Below are positions 55,921-64,000 of a DNA stretch of 64,000 nt, in pieces. The notes under the pieces are model-generated. The model searched no databases, had not been told where the DNA came from, and saw only the letters and a program-made list of their open reading frames with translations. Source of the stretch: Cryobacterium ruanii (GTDB taxonomy: Bacteria; Actinomycetota; Actinomycetes; Actinomycetales; Microbacteriaceae); the NCBI RefSeq assembly GCF_004404055.1, contig NZ_SOHK01000007.1, positions 1 through 64,000 on the forward strand, written 5' to 3'. The number at the start of each line of letters is the position of its first letter. Positions within the stretch are counted from its first letter, which is position 1. Made by a program: the position numbers and the translations under genes.

Positions 55921-57194
55921 GGATTGTCGATGTCATCTGCGTGCCCGGCCGTACTGGTTTCTACCGCGATGATCAGATGGCTATTCGCGCAGGAGCCGGG
56001 CACGACGGCTTTCTGTACACTGGATCTCCGGTCACCCCCGGATTTCGTTCTGTGCGCGAACCGGGGGAATCGGTCTCGGTGATGATTGTGCTCTCCGACG
56101 GACAAGTCGGCGTCGGTGACTGCGCTGAAGTTCAATATTCTGGAGCAGGCGGGCGCGAAAGGGTTTTCCACGCTGACGCTGCGATCCGGCAGATTTCCGA
56201 ACGGGTCGCTCCTGCGCTTGTCGGTCGCGAGCTTTACAGCTTCCGCGAACTGGCGGAGCAGATTGATGGCGACCCGCATGATCCAGACCGCCTCCCCGCC
56301 TCGGTGCGATACGGGGTGACTCAGGCCCTCCTTCATGCCACCTCGCTGACGCATGGCGTGACGATGGCCGAGATCGTGCGGGACGAATACGACACAGGGA
56401 TCGAGATTTTACCGGTGCCGCTGTACGCGCAAACGGGCGACGAGCGTCGGATAAATGTCGACAAGATGATTCTCAAAGAAGTCGACGTTTTACCTCACGG
56501 CCTAATCAACAACGTCGAGACCAAGCTCGGCGTTGACGGCGGACTGCTCAAGGATTACGTCAGCTGGCTAAGCAAGCGCATCCGGACGGTTCGGTTGAAT
56601 CCGGACTACAACCCGCGGCTCCACATTGACACGTATGGGACAATCGGGATCGCATTCGCGAACGACCTGGATCGCATTGCGGACTACATTGGCGAGCTGG
56701 AGAAGTGTGCGTCACCGTTCAAACTGCGTATCGAGCATCCTATCGACGCCGGCAGTCGGGATGCTCAGATCGGGGTATTCACAGCGCTGCGGGCCCTGCT
56801 TGCTAAACGTTCAATCCGAGTCGAACTGGTCGTCGACGAGTGGTGCAACACCCTCGAGGACATTGAGGCGTTCGTCTCGGCTCGGGCCGCTGACGTGATC
56901 CACGTCAAGACGCCGGACCTTGGCGGTATAAACAACACGATCACCGCGCTACTTCTCGTCCGGGCAAGCGGCCTCGCTGCGTTTTGTGGTGGGACCTGCA
57001 ACGAAACCGATATATCGGGGCGCGCGTGCGCCCATGTCGCTATGGCGTGCGGGGCGGACCAAGTTCTCGCCAAACCCGGAATGGGCGTCGACGAGGGGCT
57101 CATGATTATCGGGAACGAAATGGTGCGAACAGCGGCGCTGGCCGCTGCACGATTGAGCACCTCGGAGTTGCCTCCCTCAGCGGTGGCCGGATGA
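55917..57194 (+). CDS. mal: 3-methylaspartate ammonia-lyase
   Basis: A 425-residue enolase-superfamily enzyme that eliminates ammonia from L-threo-3-methylaspartate to give mesaconate. Counted from the GTG start, the magnesium ligands are Asp238 (RLHIDTYG), Glu273 (LRIEHPID) and Asp307 (VVDEWCN). The catalytic bases are Lys331 (HVKTPDLGG) and His194 (LPHGLIN), and the substrate contacts include Gln73, Gln172, Thr360 and Leu384. These are the numbers established for the clostridial enzyme, which also supports the start codon. Known mal genes usually sit beside glutamate mutase; no mutase is here, so the methylaspartate must come from another source. Confidence 0.95.
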   Translation: MRIVDVICVPGRTGFYRDDQMAIRAGAGHDGFLYTGSPVTPGFRSVREPGESVSVMIVLSDGQVGVGDCAEVQYSGAGGRERVFHADAAIRQISERVAPALVGRELYSFRELAEQIDGDPHDPDRLPASVRYGVTQALLHATSLTHGVTMAEIVRDEYDTGIEILPVPLYAQTGDERRINVDKMILKEVDVLPHGLINNVETKLGVDGGLLKDYVSWLSKRIRTVRLNPDYNPRLHIDTYGTIGIAFANDLDRIADYIGELEKCASPFKLRIEHPIDAGSRDAQIGVFTALRALLAKRSIRVELVVDEWCNTLEDIEAFVSARAADVIHVKTPDLGGINNTITALLLVRASGLAAFCGGTCNETDISGRACAHVAMACGADQVLAKPGMGVDEGLMIIGNEMVRTAALAAARLSTSELPPSAVAG

Positions 57195-58438
57195 GGCCAC
57201 TCGAGGACGTCCGAATAATCGCCATCGAACAGTACGGCGCTGGGCCATTCGGCAGCCTGCACCTCGCGGACCTCGGTGCCGATGTAATCAAGATTGAAGA
57301 CCCCTCCAGCGGCGGCGACGTCGGGCGCTATGTGGTTCCGCTCCAGGACGGCGAAGACAGTCTTTTTTTTGAAGCGTTCAACCGCAACAAGAGGAGCATT
57401 AGCCTCGACCTTTCCACTTCGGGCGGCCGCCGGGTCTTCGAAGACCTCGTTCGCAACAGTGATGCCGTTTACTCGAACCTTCGCGGCGACGTGCCGAGCA
57501 AGCTCGGAATAACTTATGAGGCCCTCAAGCATCTCAACCCCAAAATTGTCTGCTGCTCCCTGAGCGGATTTGGGATGTCAGGTCCTCGCAGCGCGCAGCC
57601 GGGTTACGACTATCTCCTGCAGGGAATCGCGGGATGGATGGACCTGACTGGCGAACCAAGCGGCCCGCCAACCAAATCGGGGCTCTCTGTCGTCGATTAT
57701 TCAGGGGGATTGGTCGCGGCCATCGCCCTCCTCTCGGGTCTCCACGCGGCCCGGCGAGACGGCGTGGGCATGGACTGCGACGTGAGTCTTTTCGACACCG
57801 CGATTTCGATGCTGACCTACCCCGCGGCCTGGGCGCTGAATAGTGATTTCGTGCCCGAGCGTACGCATCACTCCGCTCATCCGTCCATCGTGCCATTCCA
57901 AGCCTTCCCATCTCAGGATGGCTGGTTGGTGGTGGCCTGCGCAAAGGAGAAGTTCTGGTCACGATTGGCCGCTGCCGTCGGCCGACCAGAATTGGCCATG
58001 GACGCTAGATTTGACAGCTTCGCGACACGGCTCGCGAACCGAGAAACGTTGACGGACATTCTCGAGGCGGCATTTCGATCCGACACCACCATGTCTTGGA
58101 TCGAAAAGCTCACCGCAGCTGGTGTACCGTGCGGTCCGGTCAACACGGTCCGCGAGGCGCTCGCGGATCCGCACACCGTAGCGCGCGACATGCTCGTACA
58201 GACAGAGCATCCTCGGTTTGGGACCATCGTGCAGGTCGCTACCGCGGCGCGGGTCGGATCGCTCCTGACGGCACGGGGCCGAGCTCCCGCCCGCGATGAA
58301 GACGGCCCAGAAATTCTGAGCAACCTGCTCGGATACCCCGAAACGCAAATTCGCGAGCTGCGTGAGACTGGCGCTTTCGGCGCACATAGCTCCGCCGTAT
58401 CCCCGGCGGTAACAGAAACAGGAGATGCTGATGTTTGA
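57191..58438 (+). CDS. Class III (CaiB/BaiF) CoA-transferase
   Basis: A 415-residue formyl-CoA-transferase-family enzyme. The CoA-binding start LADLGADVIKIEDPSSGGDV and the segment FNRNKRSISLDL are normal. The nucleophile Asp169 lies in LSVVDYSGG, the position of Asp169 in formyl-CoA transferase. It moves CoA between two carboxylic acids. Immediately following the methylaspartate ammonia-lyase (ATGA overlap), its likely acceptor is mesaconate, giving mesaconyl-CoA. Confidence 0.92.
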   Translation: MRPLEDVRIIAIEQYGAGPFGSLHLADLGADVIKIEDPSSGGDVGRYVVPLQDGEDSLFFEAFNRNKRSISLDLSTSGGRRVFEDLVRNSDAVYSNLRGDVPSKLGITYEALKHLNPKIVCCSLSGFGMSGPRSAQPGYDYLLQGIAGWMDLTGEPSGPPTKSGLSVVDYSGGLVAAIALLSGLHAARRDGVGMDCDVSLFDTAISMLTYPAAWALNSDFVPERTHHSAHPSIVPFQAFPSQDGWLVVACAKEKFWSRLAAAVGRPELAMDARFDSFATRLANRETLTDILEAAFRSDTTMSWIEKLTAAGVPCGPVNTVREALADPHTVARDMLVQTEHPRFGTIVQVATAARVGSLLTARGRAPARDEDGPEILSNLLGYPETQIRELRETGAFGAHSSAVSPAVTETGDADV

Positions 58439-59207
58439 CCTTACGGGGCGAGTGGCCCTAATCACTGGCGCCGCCTCAGGCATTGGGGCGGCAACCGCGA
58501 GAATATTCGCGGAGGCTGGAGCCGATGTCGCGCTCGCATTTTACCCGCCGGACGGGCACGACATTCGCCCCGTCGTCGCCGCCGTCGAGGCAGCGGGTCG
58601 CCGGGCGATCACCGCCCCCGTCGACGTTTCATCCACTGCGGATGTCGAAGGACTCGTGAGAGCCGCCGAAAACGAGTTCGGGGCCGTCCACATTGTGGTC
58701 GCCAATGCCGGAATTGCGCGCACCGTGAGCCTCGCCGACTTGGACGACGAGGCGTGGAACTCCGTAATGGAGGTCGACTTGCACGGAGCCTGGCGCTGCT
58801 TCCGGGCTGCGATCCCGTCCATGCAGCGCGAGAAATATGGTCGGCTGCTCGCGACCTCATCGGTTGCGGGTACAGTCTCGGGCTGGCCCGAGCATTCCCA
58901 CTATGCCGCAGCAAAAGCCGGACTTGTCGGGCTCGTGAAGTCGCTCGCCGTGGAGTTCGGTGGCGACGGGATCACGGCCAATGCCGTCGCACCGGGCGTT
59001 ATCCGAACCCCGCAGTCGCTCGATCCCGTCAACTCACTCGGCCCCGCCGGGGTGGAAGCTGTGGCCAAGAAAATACCTGCCGGGAGAGTGGGAGAACCGT
59101 GTGACATCGGGTACGTCTATCGATTCCTCGCCAGTCAAGAGGCGTCTTACGTCAACGGTCAACTTCTGGTCGTGGATGGCGGCCGCAACCTTGCCGGGCT
59201 CGACTAG
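58431..59207 (+). CDS. SDR family oxidoreductase
   Basis: A 258-residue classical SDR with TGAASGIG, ANAGI, TSSVAG and YAAAK, and a normal C-terminus (NGQLLVVDGGRNL). The ATG 58431 is six bases after GGAG and overlaps the end of the CoA-transferase gene by eight bases. An ATG two codons earlier has no room for a ribosome-binding site. It is the second SDR of the operon; its substrate is unknown. Confidence 0.88.
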   Translation: MFDLTGRVALITGAASGIGAATARIFAEAGADVALAFYPPDGHDIRPVVAAVEAAGRRAITAPVDVSSTADVEGLVRAAENEFGAVHIVVANAGIARTVSLADLDDEAWNSVMEVDLHGAWRCFRAAIPSMQREKYGRLLATSSVAGTVSGWPEHSHYAAAKAGLVGLVKSLAVEFGGDGITANAVAPGVIRTPQSLDPVNSLGPAGVEAVAKKIPAGRVGEPCDIGYVYRFLASQEASYVNGQLLVVDGGRNLAGLD

Positions 59208-59264
59208 GTGCGTGAACTCGCGCCGAATACCAACCCAGTACACAAACACCAAAGGAGTGAGACT

Positions 59265-60212
59265 ATGTCCCATAATTCGCAGTTTTTCCGTCAGACCGAC
59301 GTTGCCGATGTTCCCGGGCCAGCCCGCGATTTGATCGGATACGGCGAATTTCCGCCCCGAGTTCGCTGGGCGAATGATGCGAAGGTCGCGATCCAGGTCG
59401 TCGTTAATTATGAGGAGGGTTCGGAGAAATCTTTCGCGATGGGCGACGGCGTCAACGACGGAATGTATGAACTCCCGTTCGCCGTTGACGACCAGCGCGA
59501 CCTCGCGGTCGAGTCAATGTACGAATACGGTGCCCGTGCGGGGATCTGGCGTCTGTTCCGGATCTTCGACGCCGCCAATATTCCGGTCACATTCTTTGCG
59601 GCCGCCGTGGCGCTCGAGCGCAACCCGGCGGTTGCGGAGAAGCTCGCTCGCCGTGGCGACGAAGCGGCTGGCCACGGTTACCGATGGAGCAATCACTACG
59701 AAATGACCCGCGAGGACGAACGCGAGGCCATTAGGCGCGCGATCGACTCAATTGAGAAGACGACGGGCAAGCGTCCCACTGGCTGGTATTGCCGAGAGAT
59801 GAGTGTCAACACGCGGGATCTCGTTGTGGAGGAGGGCGGATTCGTGTACGACTCCGATACGTACAACGAAGACATTCCCTACTGGACCCGGGTGGACGGT
59901 TCCAACCATTTGGTCGTGCCGTACTCGCTGGTGGTCAACGACGCGCGTTACGTTGTTGGAACCGGATACGCGAGCCCCGAGCACTTCTTCGAGACCGCCA
60001 AGGCAAGCTTGGACCGTCTGCGCAATGACGGCGATGATGTGGGTCGAATGATGTCCATCGGCCTGCACCCGCGTATCACCGGGAATCCAGCTCGCGCAGA
60101 TGCCCTGGCTCGCTTCATCGACTATGCGAAGCAGTTTGACGACGTCGCCTTTATGCGCCGCATCGACATTGCTGAGAAGTTCGCAGAGCAGGTTCCCGCG
60201 CCGACTGAGTGA
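59265..60212 (+). CDS. PuuE-like polysaccharide-deacetylase-fold hydrolase (cyclic amide/ureide type)
   Basis: A 315-residue protein of the carbohydrate esterase 4 fold, in the branch of PuuE allantoinase and cyclic imidases. It has VVNYEEGSEKSFAMGDG near the start, FFAAAVALERNPAVAEKLAR, then the His-rich HGYRWSNHYEMTREDE, PTGWYCREMS and SIGLHPRITGNPARADAL. The ATG 59265 follows AAGGAG with good spacing. Members open N-heterocyclic rings or remove acyl groups without a signal peptide. As last gene of the operon it may open the ring whose product the isochorismatase-fold enzyme then hydrolyses. Confidence 0.85.
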   Translation: MSHNSQFFRQTDVADVPGPARDLIGYGEFPPRVRWANDAKVAIQVVVNYEEGSEKSFAMGDGVNDGMYELPFAVDDQRDLAVESMYEYGARAGIWRLFRIFDAANIPVTFFAAAVALERNPAVAEKLARRGDEAAGHGYRWSNHYEMTREDEREAIRRAIDSIEKTTGKRPTGWYCREMSVNTRDLVVEEGGFVYDSDTYNEDIPYWTRVDGSNHLVVPYSLVVNDARYVVGTGYASPEHFFETAKASLDRLRNDGDDVGRMMSIGLHPRITGNPARADALARFIDYAKQFDDVAFMRRIDIAEKFAEQVPAPTE

Positions 60213-60467
60213 CGATGAACGCTGATAGGCAGATTCCAGAAATACTCGTATGTCAGCGATGCCGACATTGGGGTAGCCTGCGACATCGGCGCAACCTGAC
60301 CGGATTTCCCTACCGCGCACGCACCGGGCTTGCCCTCTGGCGTACAGGTGATTGTCATCTTAGGCTGGAAGTGGGCGTGGGCGTACCGCTACCTGCTCTG
60401 CTTCTCCTCACTTAGAACCTAAGTATCCTTCGGAGAAGGAACCGCAATGCCACAGCCGAGATCATGA

Positions 60468-60499
60468 CCGAAGCCCCCCGGGCACTCTCGGGGCTTCGG
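60468..60499 (+). terminator. Stem-loop, end of enzyme operon
   Basis: CCGAAGCCCC (60468-60477) pairs perfectly with GGGGCTTCGG (60490-60499). It lies 256 bases after the PuuE-like gene and is the first strong hairpin downstream. Confidence 0.6.
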
Positions 60500-61082
60500 C
60501 GTCTAAAGTCTCGCCAGTATCTGCGCCGATCTTCCCTGCTTCACCCACTACAACATGTGTTGGACCCGTGACCACTTGGATACCGGAATGGCTGCACCGC
60601 GCTCGCCGCTGGGGAGGTCGCGCCCGACCTTTTGTCGCTTGCTAATGATGGCCGGTGGACGAGGTCGCCTCCGCATTGGCATTTCTCGTGACCGGCGTGA
60701 CCTCGGTTCGTCGTTCGTTTCACGTTGCATAGCGACGGTTGGATGTTGTTGATCCGGAACGCAACGACGGTCTTGGGTGAGCGATGGTTGATGGTCGCCT
60801 GCGCACGAGCGAACAGTGCGGCTTCGCCGAACACTTAGCTGCCCACAGCCATCGGCGATCTCGCGCCAGGTTCGAAGCCGTCGTCGGCCAGTTCCCGATC
60901 CGTCGCTCTGGCAAGCCCGCTGATACCGCTGCGGCGTGCGCGTACTTTGCCTTGGAGGTCGCCTACTGCTTCTTGAGCACCGTGCTCTCACCCGAAAGTC
61001 GTTTCTCGGACGGGAGGACCTCTCCCCATCTCCTGCAATCCTCGCGACGGCTGGCCTCAAAGAAGCGCAGGCACGCTTAGGC
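60500..61082. other. Gene-free stretch
   Basis: No gene is recognised in this 580-base stretch. Plus-strand frames of 65-98 codons have no motif or ribosome-binding site. Confidence 0.35.
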
Positions 61083-62435
61083 TTACAGTTTCCAGCGTGT
61101 CAGGGCGGCCGCCTCTTCAACGGGAAGCGCTCCGTAGGTGGCTGCGTCGTGACGCCGTACGGCAACGTAGGCGTCGAGAAGAATGGAGCCAAAAGCCTCG
61201 CGAACAAACGTGCTCTTCTCGAGCAGGTCGAGCGCTTCGCTAAGGTCGGTCGGGAACGGAGTGACACCGACCGCGAAACGCTCGGCATCAGTGAGAAGCT
61301 CAGGATCGACGTTGACAGGTTCAGGCAGCGGGGCTTTAGTGCGCACGCCGTCGAGTGCCGAGGCGATGACTGTTGCGACTGCGAGGTAGATGTTCGCCGC
61401 GGGGTCCGCGCACTTCACCTCGACATTCGCTTGCGTCGCCTCTAAACCGGCATAGCCCGGCATGAGTCGCACAGCGACCTCGCGATTTCCGACGCCCCAG
61501 CAGATCGCGGCACCCGACCAGTGGTGTGGTTGCAGGCGCTCAAAGCTGAGGGTGCTGCCACCGAGGAGGGCGACGCTTTCTGGCATGTGAGCGAGCACTC
61601 CGGCGATCATGTGGCCGCCCTCACTGCTCACCCCCCATGATCCACCCGGAGAGTGAAAGACGTTTATCCCGTCGCGCTGGGCCGAGAAGTGTATGTGGCA
61701 GCCATTCGAGGAGGTCGCTGTGCTGGCGACCGGCTGGAATGAGACCAGCAACCCGTGCGCTGCGCTGATGCGGGTGATGACGTGGCGCGCTAGAAGGTAG
61801 TCGTCGACCGCCCGGACCGGATTGCGCGGGGCGAACGACACCTCCACCTGCCCGGCACCGTACTCTGGGTGCAGTTGCTCGATCGGCACCCCCGCCTGCT
61901 CAAGTCCTCGCAGCACATCCAGGTACCATGCCTCAAGTTCGAGGAAAGGGCGCACCCCGAAACCCGGCCCGAAGTGTGCCAGCACCGGTGCGTCGGCCGA
62001 GCCGGTGAAAAGGGTGAACTCCATCTCGAGGCCGATCGCGAAGTTGAGACCGTCGGCGTTTGCTTCTTGGCCGAGACGCCTGAGCAGCGAACGCGAACAG
62101 GCCGGATGAGGGCTGCCGTCGAGCGCGTGCAGGTCCGAGGGTGCCCAGGCGAGCCCAGAAATCGGATCGATTAGGGCGACGGCGCCCAAGTCTGGGATGC
62201 CCCTCAGATCGCCGACAGTGGAGTCGAGCTCGTCGGTACGGCACGCGTGATCATCGATCGCGAGGAGCAGTGCGACACTTAGCGAAACGGTGGTTCCGCT
62301 GCGCGCAGCGCTCTCGATTTTGCGACCGGGTACCACCTTGAGTCGCGAGACGCCGGCGTTGTCGACATGCGAAATCATCAGCGCGCGTACGGCGCCGAGG
62401 TCGACGGGCGAAGCCGCGGGTGGGATGCTGGTCAT
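61083..62435 (-). CDS. Glutamine-synthetase-family ligase (PuuA/FluG-type)
   Basis: A 450-residue member of the glutamine synthetase family. It shows IGLEMEFTLF and EYGAGQVEVSF (metal-site Glu residues), NGCHIHFS (the His of the ammonia/glutamate site), and NREVAVRLMPGYAGLEATQA with the phosphate-binding Arg. The adenylylation Tyr of GlnA is not evident. Such proteins form gamma-glutamyl amides of amines or other amide bonds in catabolic pathways. It is the last gene of a minus-strand operon with an M20 amidohydrolase and a FluG-like amidohydrolase. Confidence 0.88.
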   Translation of the reverse strand: MTSIPPAASPVDLGAVRALMISHVDNAGVSRLKVVPGRKIESAARSGTTVSLSVALLLAIDDHACRTDELDSTVGDLRGIPDLGAVALIDPISGLAWAPSDLHALDGSPHPACSRSLLRRLGQEANADGLNFAIGLEMEFTLFTGSADAPVLAHFGPGFGVRPFLELEAWYLDVLRGLEQAGVPIEQLHPEYGAGQVEVSFAPRNPVRAVDDYLLARHVITRISAAHGLLVSFQPVASTATSSNGCHIHFSAQRDGINVFHSPGGSWGVSSEGGHMIAGVLAHMPESVALLGGSTLSFERLQPHHWSGAAICWGVGNREVAVRLMPGYAGLEATQANVEVKCADPAANIYLAVATVIASALDGVRTKAPLPEPVNVDPELLTDAERFAVGVTPFPTDLSEALDLLEKSTFVREAFGSILLDAYVAVRRHDAATYGALPVEEAAALTRWKL

Positions 62436-62457
62436 TAAATCTCCTCGTTCGTCTGGA

Positions 62458-63696
62458 TCAAGCGAGCAGTGTGCGGCAGGCTGCGAAATAGGCGAGCATC
62501 ATCACTCGGGCCACCTGTCGCACGCTCGTGTCGGCGGGGGCGAACTGCGGATGGTGGAGGCCGGGCGAGTGTGGATCGCCGTCGCCCGTACCTGCGAAGA
62601 CCATGAGAGAGGGCATGTGTACGCTAAAAAAGGCGAAGTCGTCGGCCCCGCACGAGCGCACCGGCGCCGATTCGACGAAGTGGTTAGACCGAAGCTGAGC
62701 GGTGAGCTCCACGGCGAGCTCGGCGTTGTTACGGAGCACGGGCTCGCCAACGCTGATCTGCACGTCGGCGGTGCAGCCGTAAGCCTCGGCGGTGGAGTAC
62801 CCAATCGTCCTGACTAGACCGTGGATCAGCTTTCGATCGGACAGGCTATAGCTTCGGATGGTGCCCTGCAGCAACACCTCAGAGGGGATAGCGTTGTGTG
62901 AGTCGCCGCCGCTGATGCGACCCACGGTGATGACCGCAGGATTCATCGGGTCGACCCGACGTGCGACGACCTGCTGCAAGCTCTGAACGATGGCGGCGGC
63001 GGCGAGGACGGTGTCGTGGCCGAGGTGAGGATAGGCTCCATGCGCCGGTGTCCCGTTCACGAGGATGTCGAAATTGTCGGCGGCGGCGTTGATGGCCCCC
63101 GCCGCTGCGGAGATCGATCCGTCGGGTATGGCGGGTTGCAGGTGCACCCCGATCATCGCGTGGATTTCGTGTTCAAGCAGCGTCGGGTCGTCGACAAAAT
63201 CCTGCGCGCCGGACGGCATTGTCTCCTCACGCGGTTGGAACACAGCCAACAGCGGTACTGGTATTTTTATACTATCGAGTGCCCGAGTGACCGCCACCAG
63301 TGCTGCCATGTGCACATCATGCCCGCAGAGATGGGCGACGTTCGCACGCTGCGAGCGCCACGGGACCTCCGAGCGCTCCTGGATGGGCAGCGCATCGAGC
63401 TCGGAGCGGATCGCGATCGACGGACCGTTCGCATCACCGACCCGCAGCACGAAGCCCTCGTGGATGAATTGCGCACCTGGCATCCTGAGTGCTCGTAGGA
63501 TCTCGTCGCGGGTGTCGAACTCGTCCCCGCCGAGCCTTGGGTCTGAGTGTATACGGTGGCGTAACTCCACCGCCGCGGGCAGGAACGCTTCCAGGGTGTC
63601 GAGCACCATCTCCTCCAAGGCGTCTAGTTGCTCGGCCGTGCAGGCGAGTGAACTGCCACTCGCGATCCCATCAACGAAGAATGGCTTCTCGTTCAT
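62458..63696 (-). CDS. M20-family amidohydrolase
   Basis: A 412-residue zinc-dependent aminoacylase/carboxypeptidase of the IAA-amino-acid/hippurate hydrolase type. It has RHRIHSDPRLGGDEFDT, the zinc motif HLCGHDVHMAAL, FQPREETMPSGAQ (catalytic Glu), the dimerisation region with NGTPAHGAYPHLG, and SCGADDFAFF near the end. These enzymes cleave N-acyl amino acids. Its ATG overlaps the stop of the FluG-like gene by four bases, and the ligase gene starts 22 bases later. Confidence 0.9.
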   Translation of the reverse strand: MNEKPFFVDGIASGSSLACTAEQLDALEEMVLDTLEAFLPAAVELRHRIHSDPRLGGDEFDTRDEILRALRMPGAQFIHEGFVLRVGDANGPSIAIRSELDALPIQERSEVPWRSQRANVAHLCGHDVHMAALVAVTRALDSIKIPVPLLAVFQPREETMPSGAQDFVDDPTLLEHEIHAMIGVHLQPAIPDGSISAAAGAINAAADNFDILVNGTPAHGAYPHLGHDTVLAAAAIVQSLQQVVARRVDPMNPAVITVGRISGGDSHNAIPSEVLLQGTIRSYSLSDRKLIHGLVRTIGYSTAEAYGCTADVQISVGEPVLRNNAELAVELTAQLRSNHFVESAPVRSCGADDFAFFSVHMPSLMVFAGTGDGDPHSPGLHHPQFAPADTSVRQVARVMMLAYFAACRTLLA

Positions 63697-64000
63697 CGGC
63701 TGCCGTCGAGCCGGCGTGCCTCGAGCACACGATCGTCAAGCCCGTGGTTTCCCAGCTCGTAGACGCGCCGAGCATTGCCGGCAGCGACGAGCTCGACGAT
63801 GCGGTCTGCTTCACCTGTAGTCAGCCAATCGTCGGCTAGCCACTCATCGGCGATGCGCGAGATGGCACTGCGCCACGACGTCGCGCTCACGAGGTAGTGC
63901 TCGGCCAGACCATAGGCGTCAGAAGAGTAGAGGACCTTGTGGAAGGGAGCGATCTCGAGCGACTCGCGCACGGCGAAGCCGGCGCTCGCTCCCATGTAGT
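63693..64000 (-). CDS. FluG-like amidohydrolase, cut by the window end
   Basis: The C-terminal 100-odd residues of a TIM-barrel amidohydrolase. KVLYSSDAYGLAEHYLVSAT carries the final catalytic Asp, and VELVAAGNARRVYEL is the usual last helix. The start lies beyond 64000. In FluG-type systems a protein of this kind is encoded beside, or fused to, a glutamine-synthetase-like domain, as here. It probably hydrolyses an amide-type substrate for the pathway of this operon. Confidence 0.75.
   Translation of the reverse strand, partial: YMGASAGFAVRESLEIAPFHKVLYSSDAYGLAEHYLVSATSWRSAISRIADEWLADDWLTTGEADRIVELVAAGNARRVYELGNHGLDDRVLEARRLDGSR

Noticed and set aside
1..64000. CRISPR arrays, rRNA genes, prophage structural genes
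   Set aside because: I found no regularly spaced repeats, no rRNA-like sequence and no capsid, portal or tail genes in the window.

Overview
The window reads as chromosomal DNA of a high-GC Actinobacterium, probably in or near Microbacteriaceae. This rests on the high GC, frequent GTG/TTG starts, an MmyB-type regulator beside an SDR, a MobF-type relaxase remnant, and the PxKF and TM2 proteins. The placement is an inference from gene content, not from a marker gene. The DNA alternates between intact metabolic operons and stretches full of broken genes. Layout: 0.4-5.8 kb holds a frameshifted TM2 protein, a divergent SDR/MmyB-regulator pair, two small unknown genes, and a head-to-tail pair of pseudogenes (glutathione-S-transferase-like and MocR-like) joined by a deletion. 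6.2-13.3 kb holds a large secreted NIDO-SGNH-PKD-PxKF protein with two compensating frameshifts, small membrane proteins, a GNAT acetyltransferase and katG. 13.3-23.3 kb is a decayed mobile-element region: serine recombinase tail, IS30 and IS110 fragments, an hsdM-like start, MobF relaxase pieces, a tRNA-like 3' end and a tyrosine recombinase whose N-terminal domain lies in another frame. A paralogous mobile-element gene survives as two broken copies at 30.7-31.1 and 46.0-46.95 kb. Three catabolic units stand out. (1) 23.5-28.4 kb: a nitrilase-fold amidase, a HisD-like dehydrogenase, a LysR regulator and an NCS1 permease, with matching T-N11-A boxes at the regulator and permease. (2) 35.0-39.6 kb: an AcoR/MimR-type activator, an amidohydrolase, a DUF59 factor and an alcohol dehydrogenase. 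These are the usual companions of a propane-type diiron monooxygenase, but the monooxygenase is absent. (3) 47.4-60.2 kb: a MaoC hydratase, a HpcH/CitE-type CoA-ester lyase and a GntR regulator, divergent from a Liv-type ABC importer and a six-gene operon of isochorismatase-fold hydrolase, SDR, 3-methylaspartate ammonia-lyase, class III CoA-transferase, SDR and PuuE-like deacetylase. The methylaspartate ammonia-lyase keeps its metal ligands and catalytic Lys/His at the residue numbers of the clostridial enzyme, and the CoA-transferase keeps Asp169. I propose that this last unit imports a cyclic or N-acylated amide, releases a 3-methylaspartate-type amino acid, deaminates it to mesaconate, and activates and cleaves that as a CoA ester. 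At 61-64 kb a glutamine-synthetase-like ligase, an M20 amidohydrolase and a FluG-like amidohydrolase (cut by the window end) form a further nitrogen-compound operon. Other complete genes include a beta-carbonic anhydrase, DUF427, DoxX, a molybdopterin oxidoreductase with a possible 26-residue membrane partner, and an SDR/SnoaL pair.
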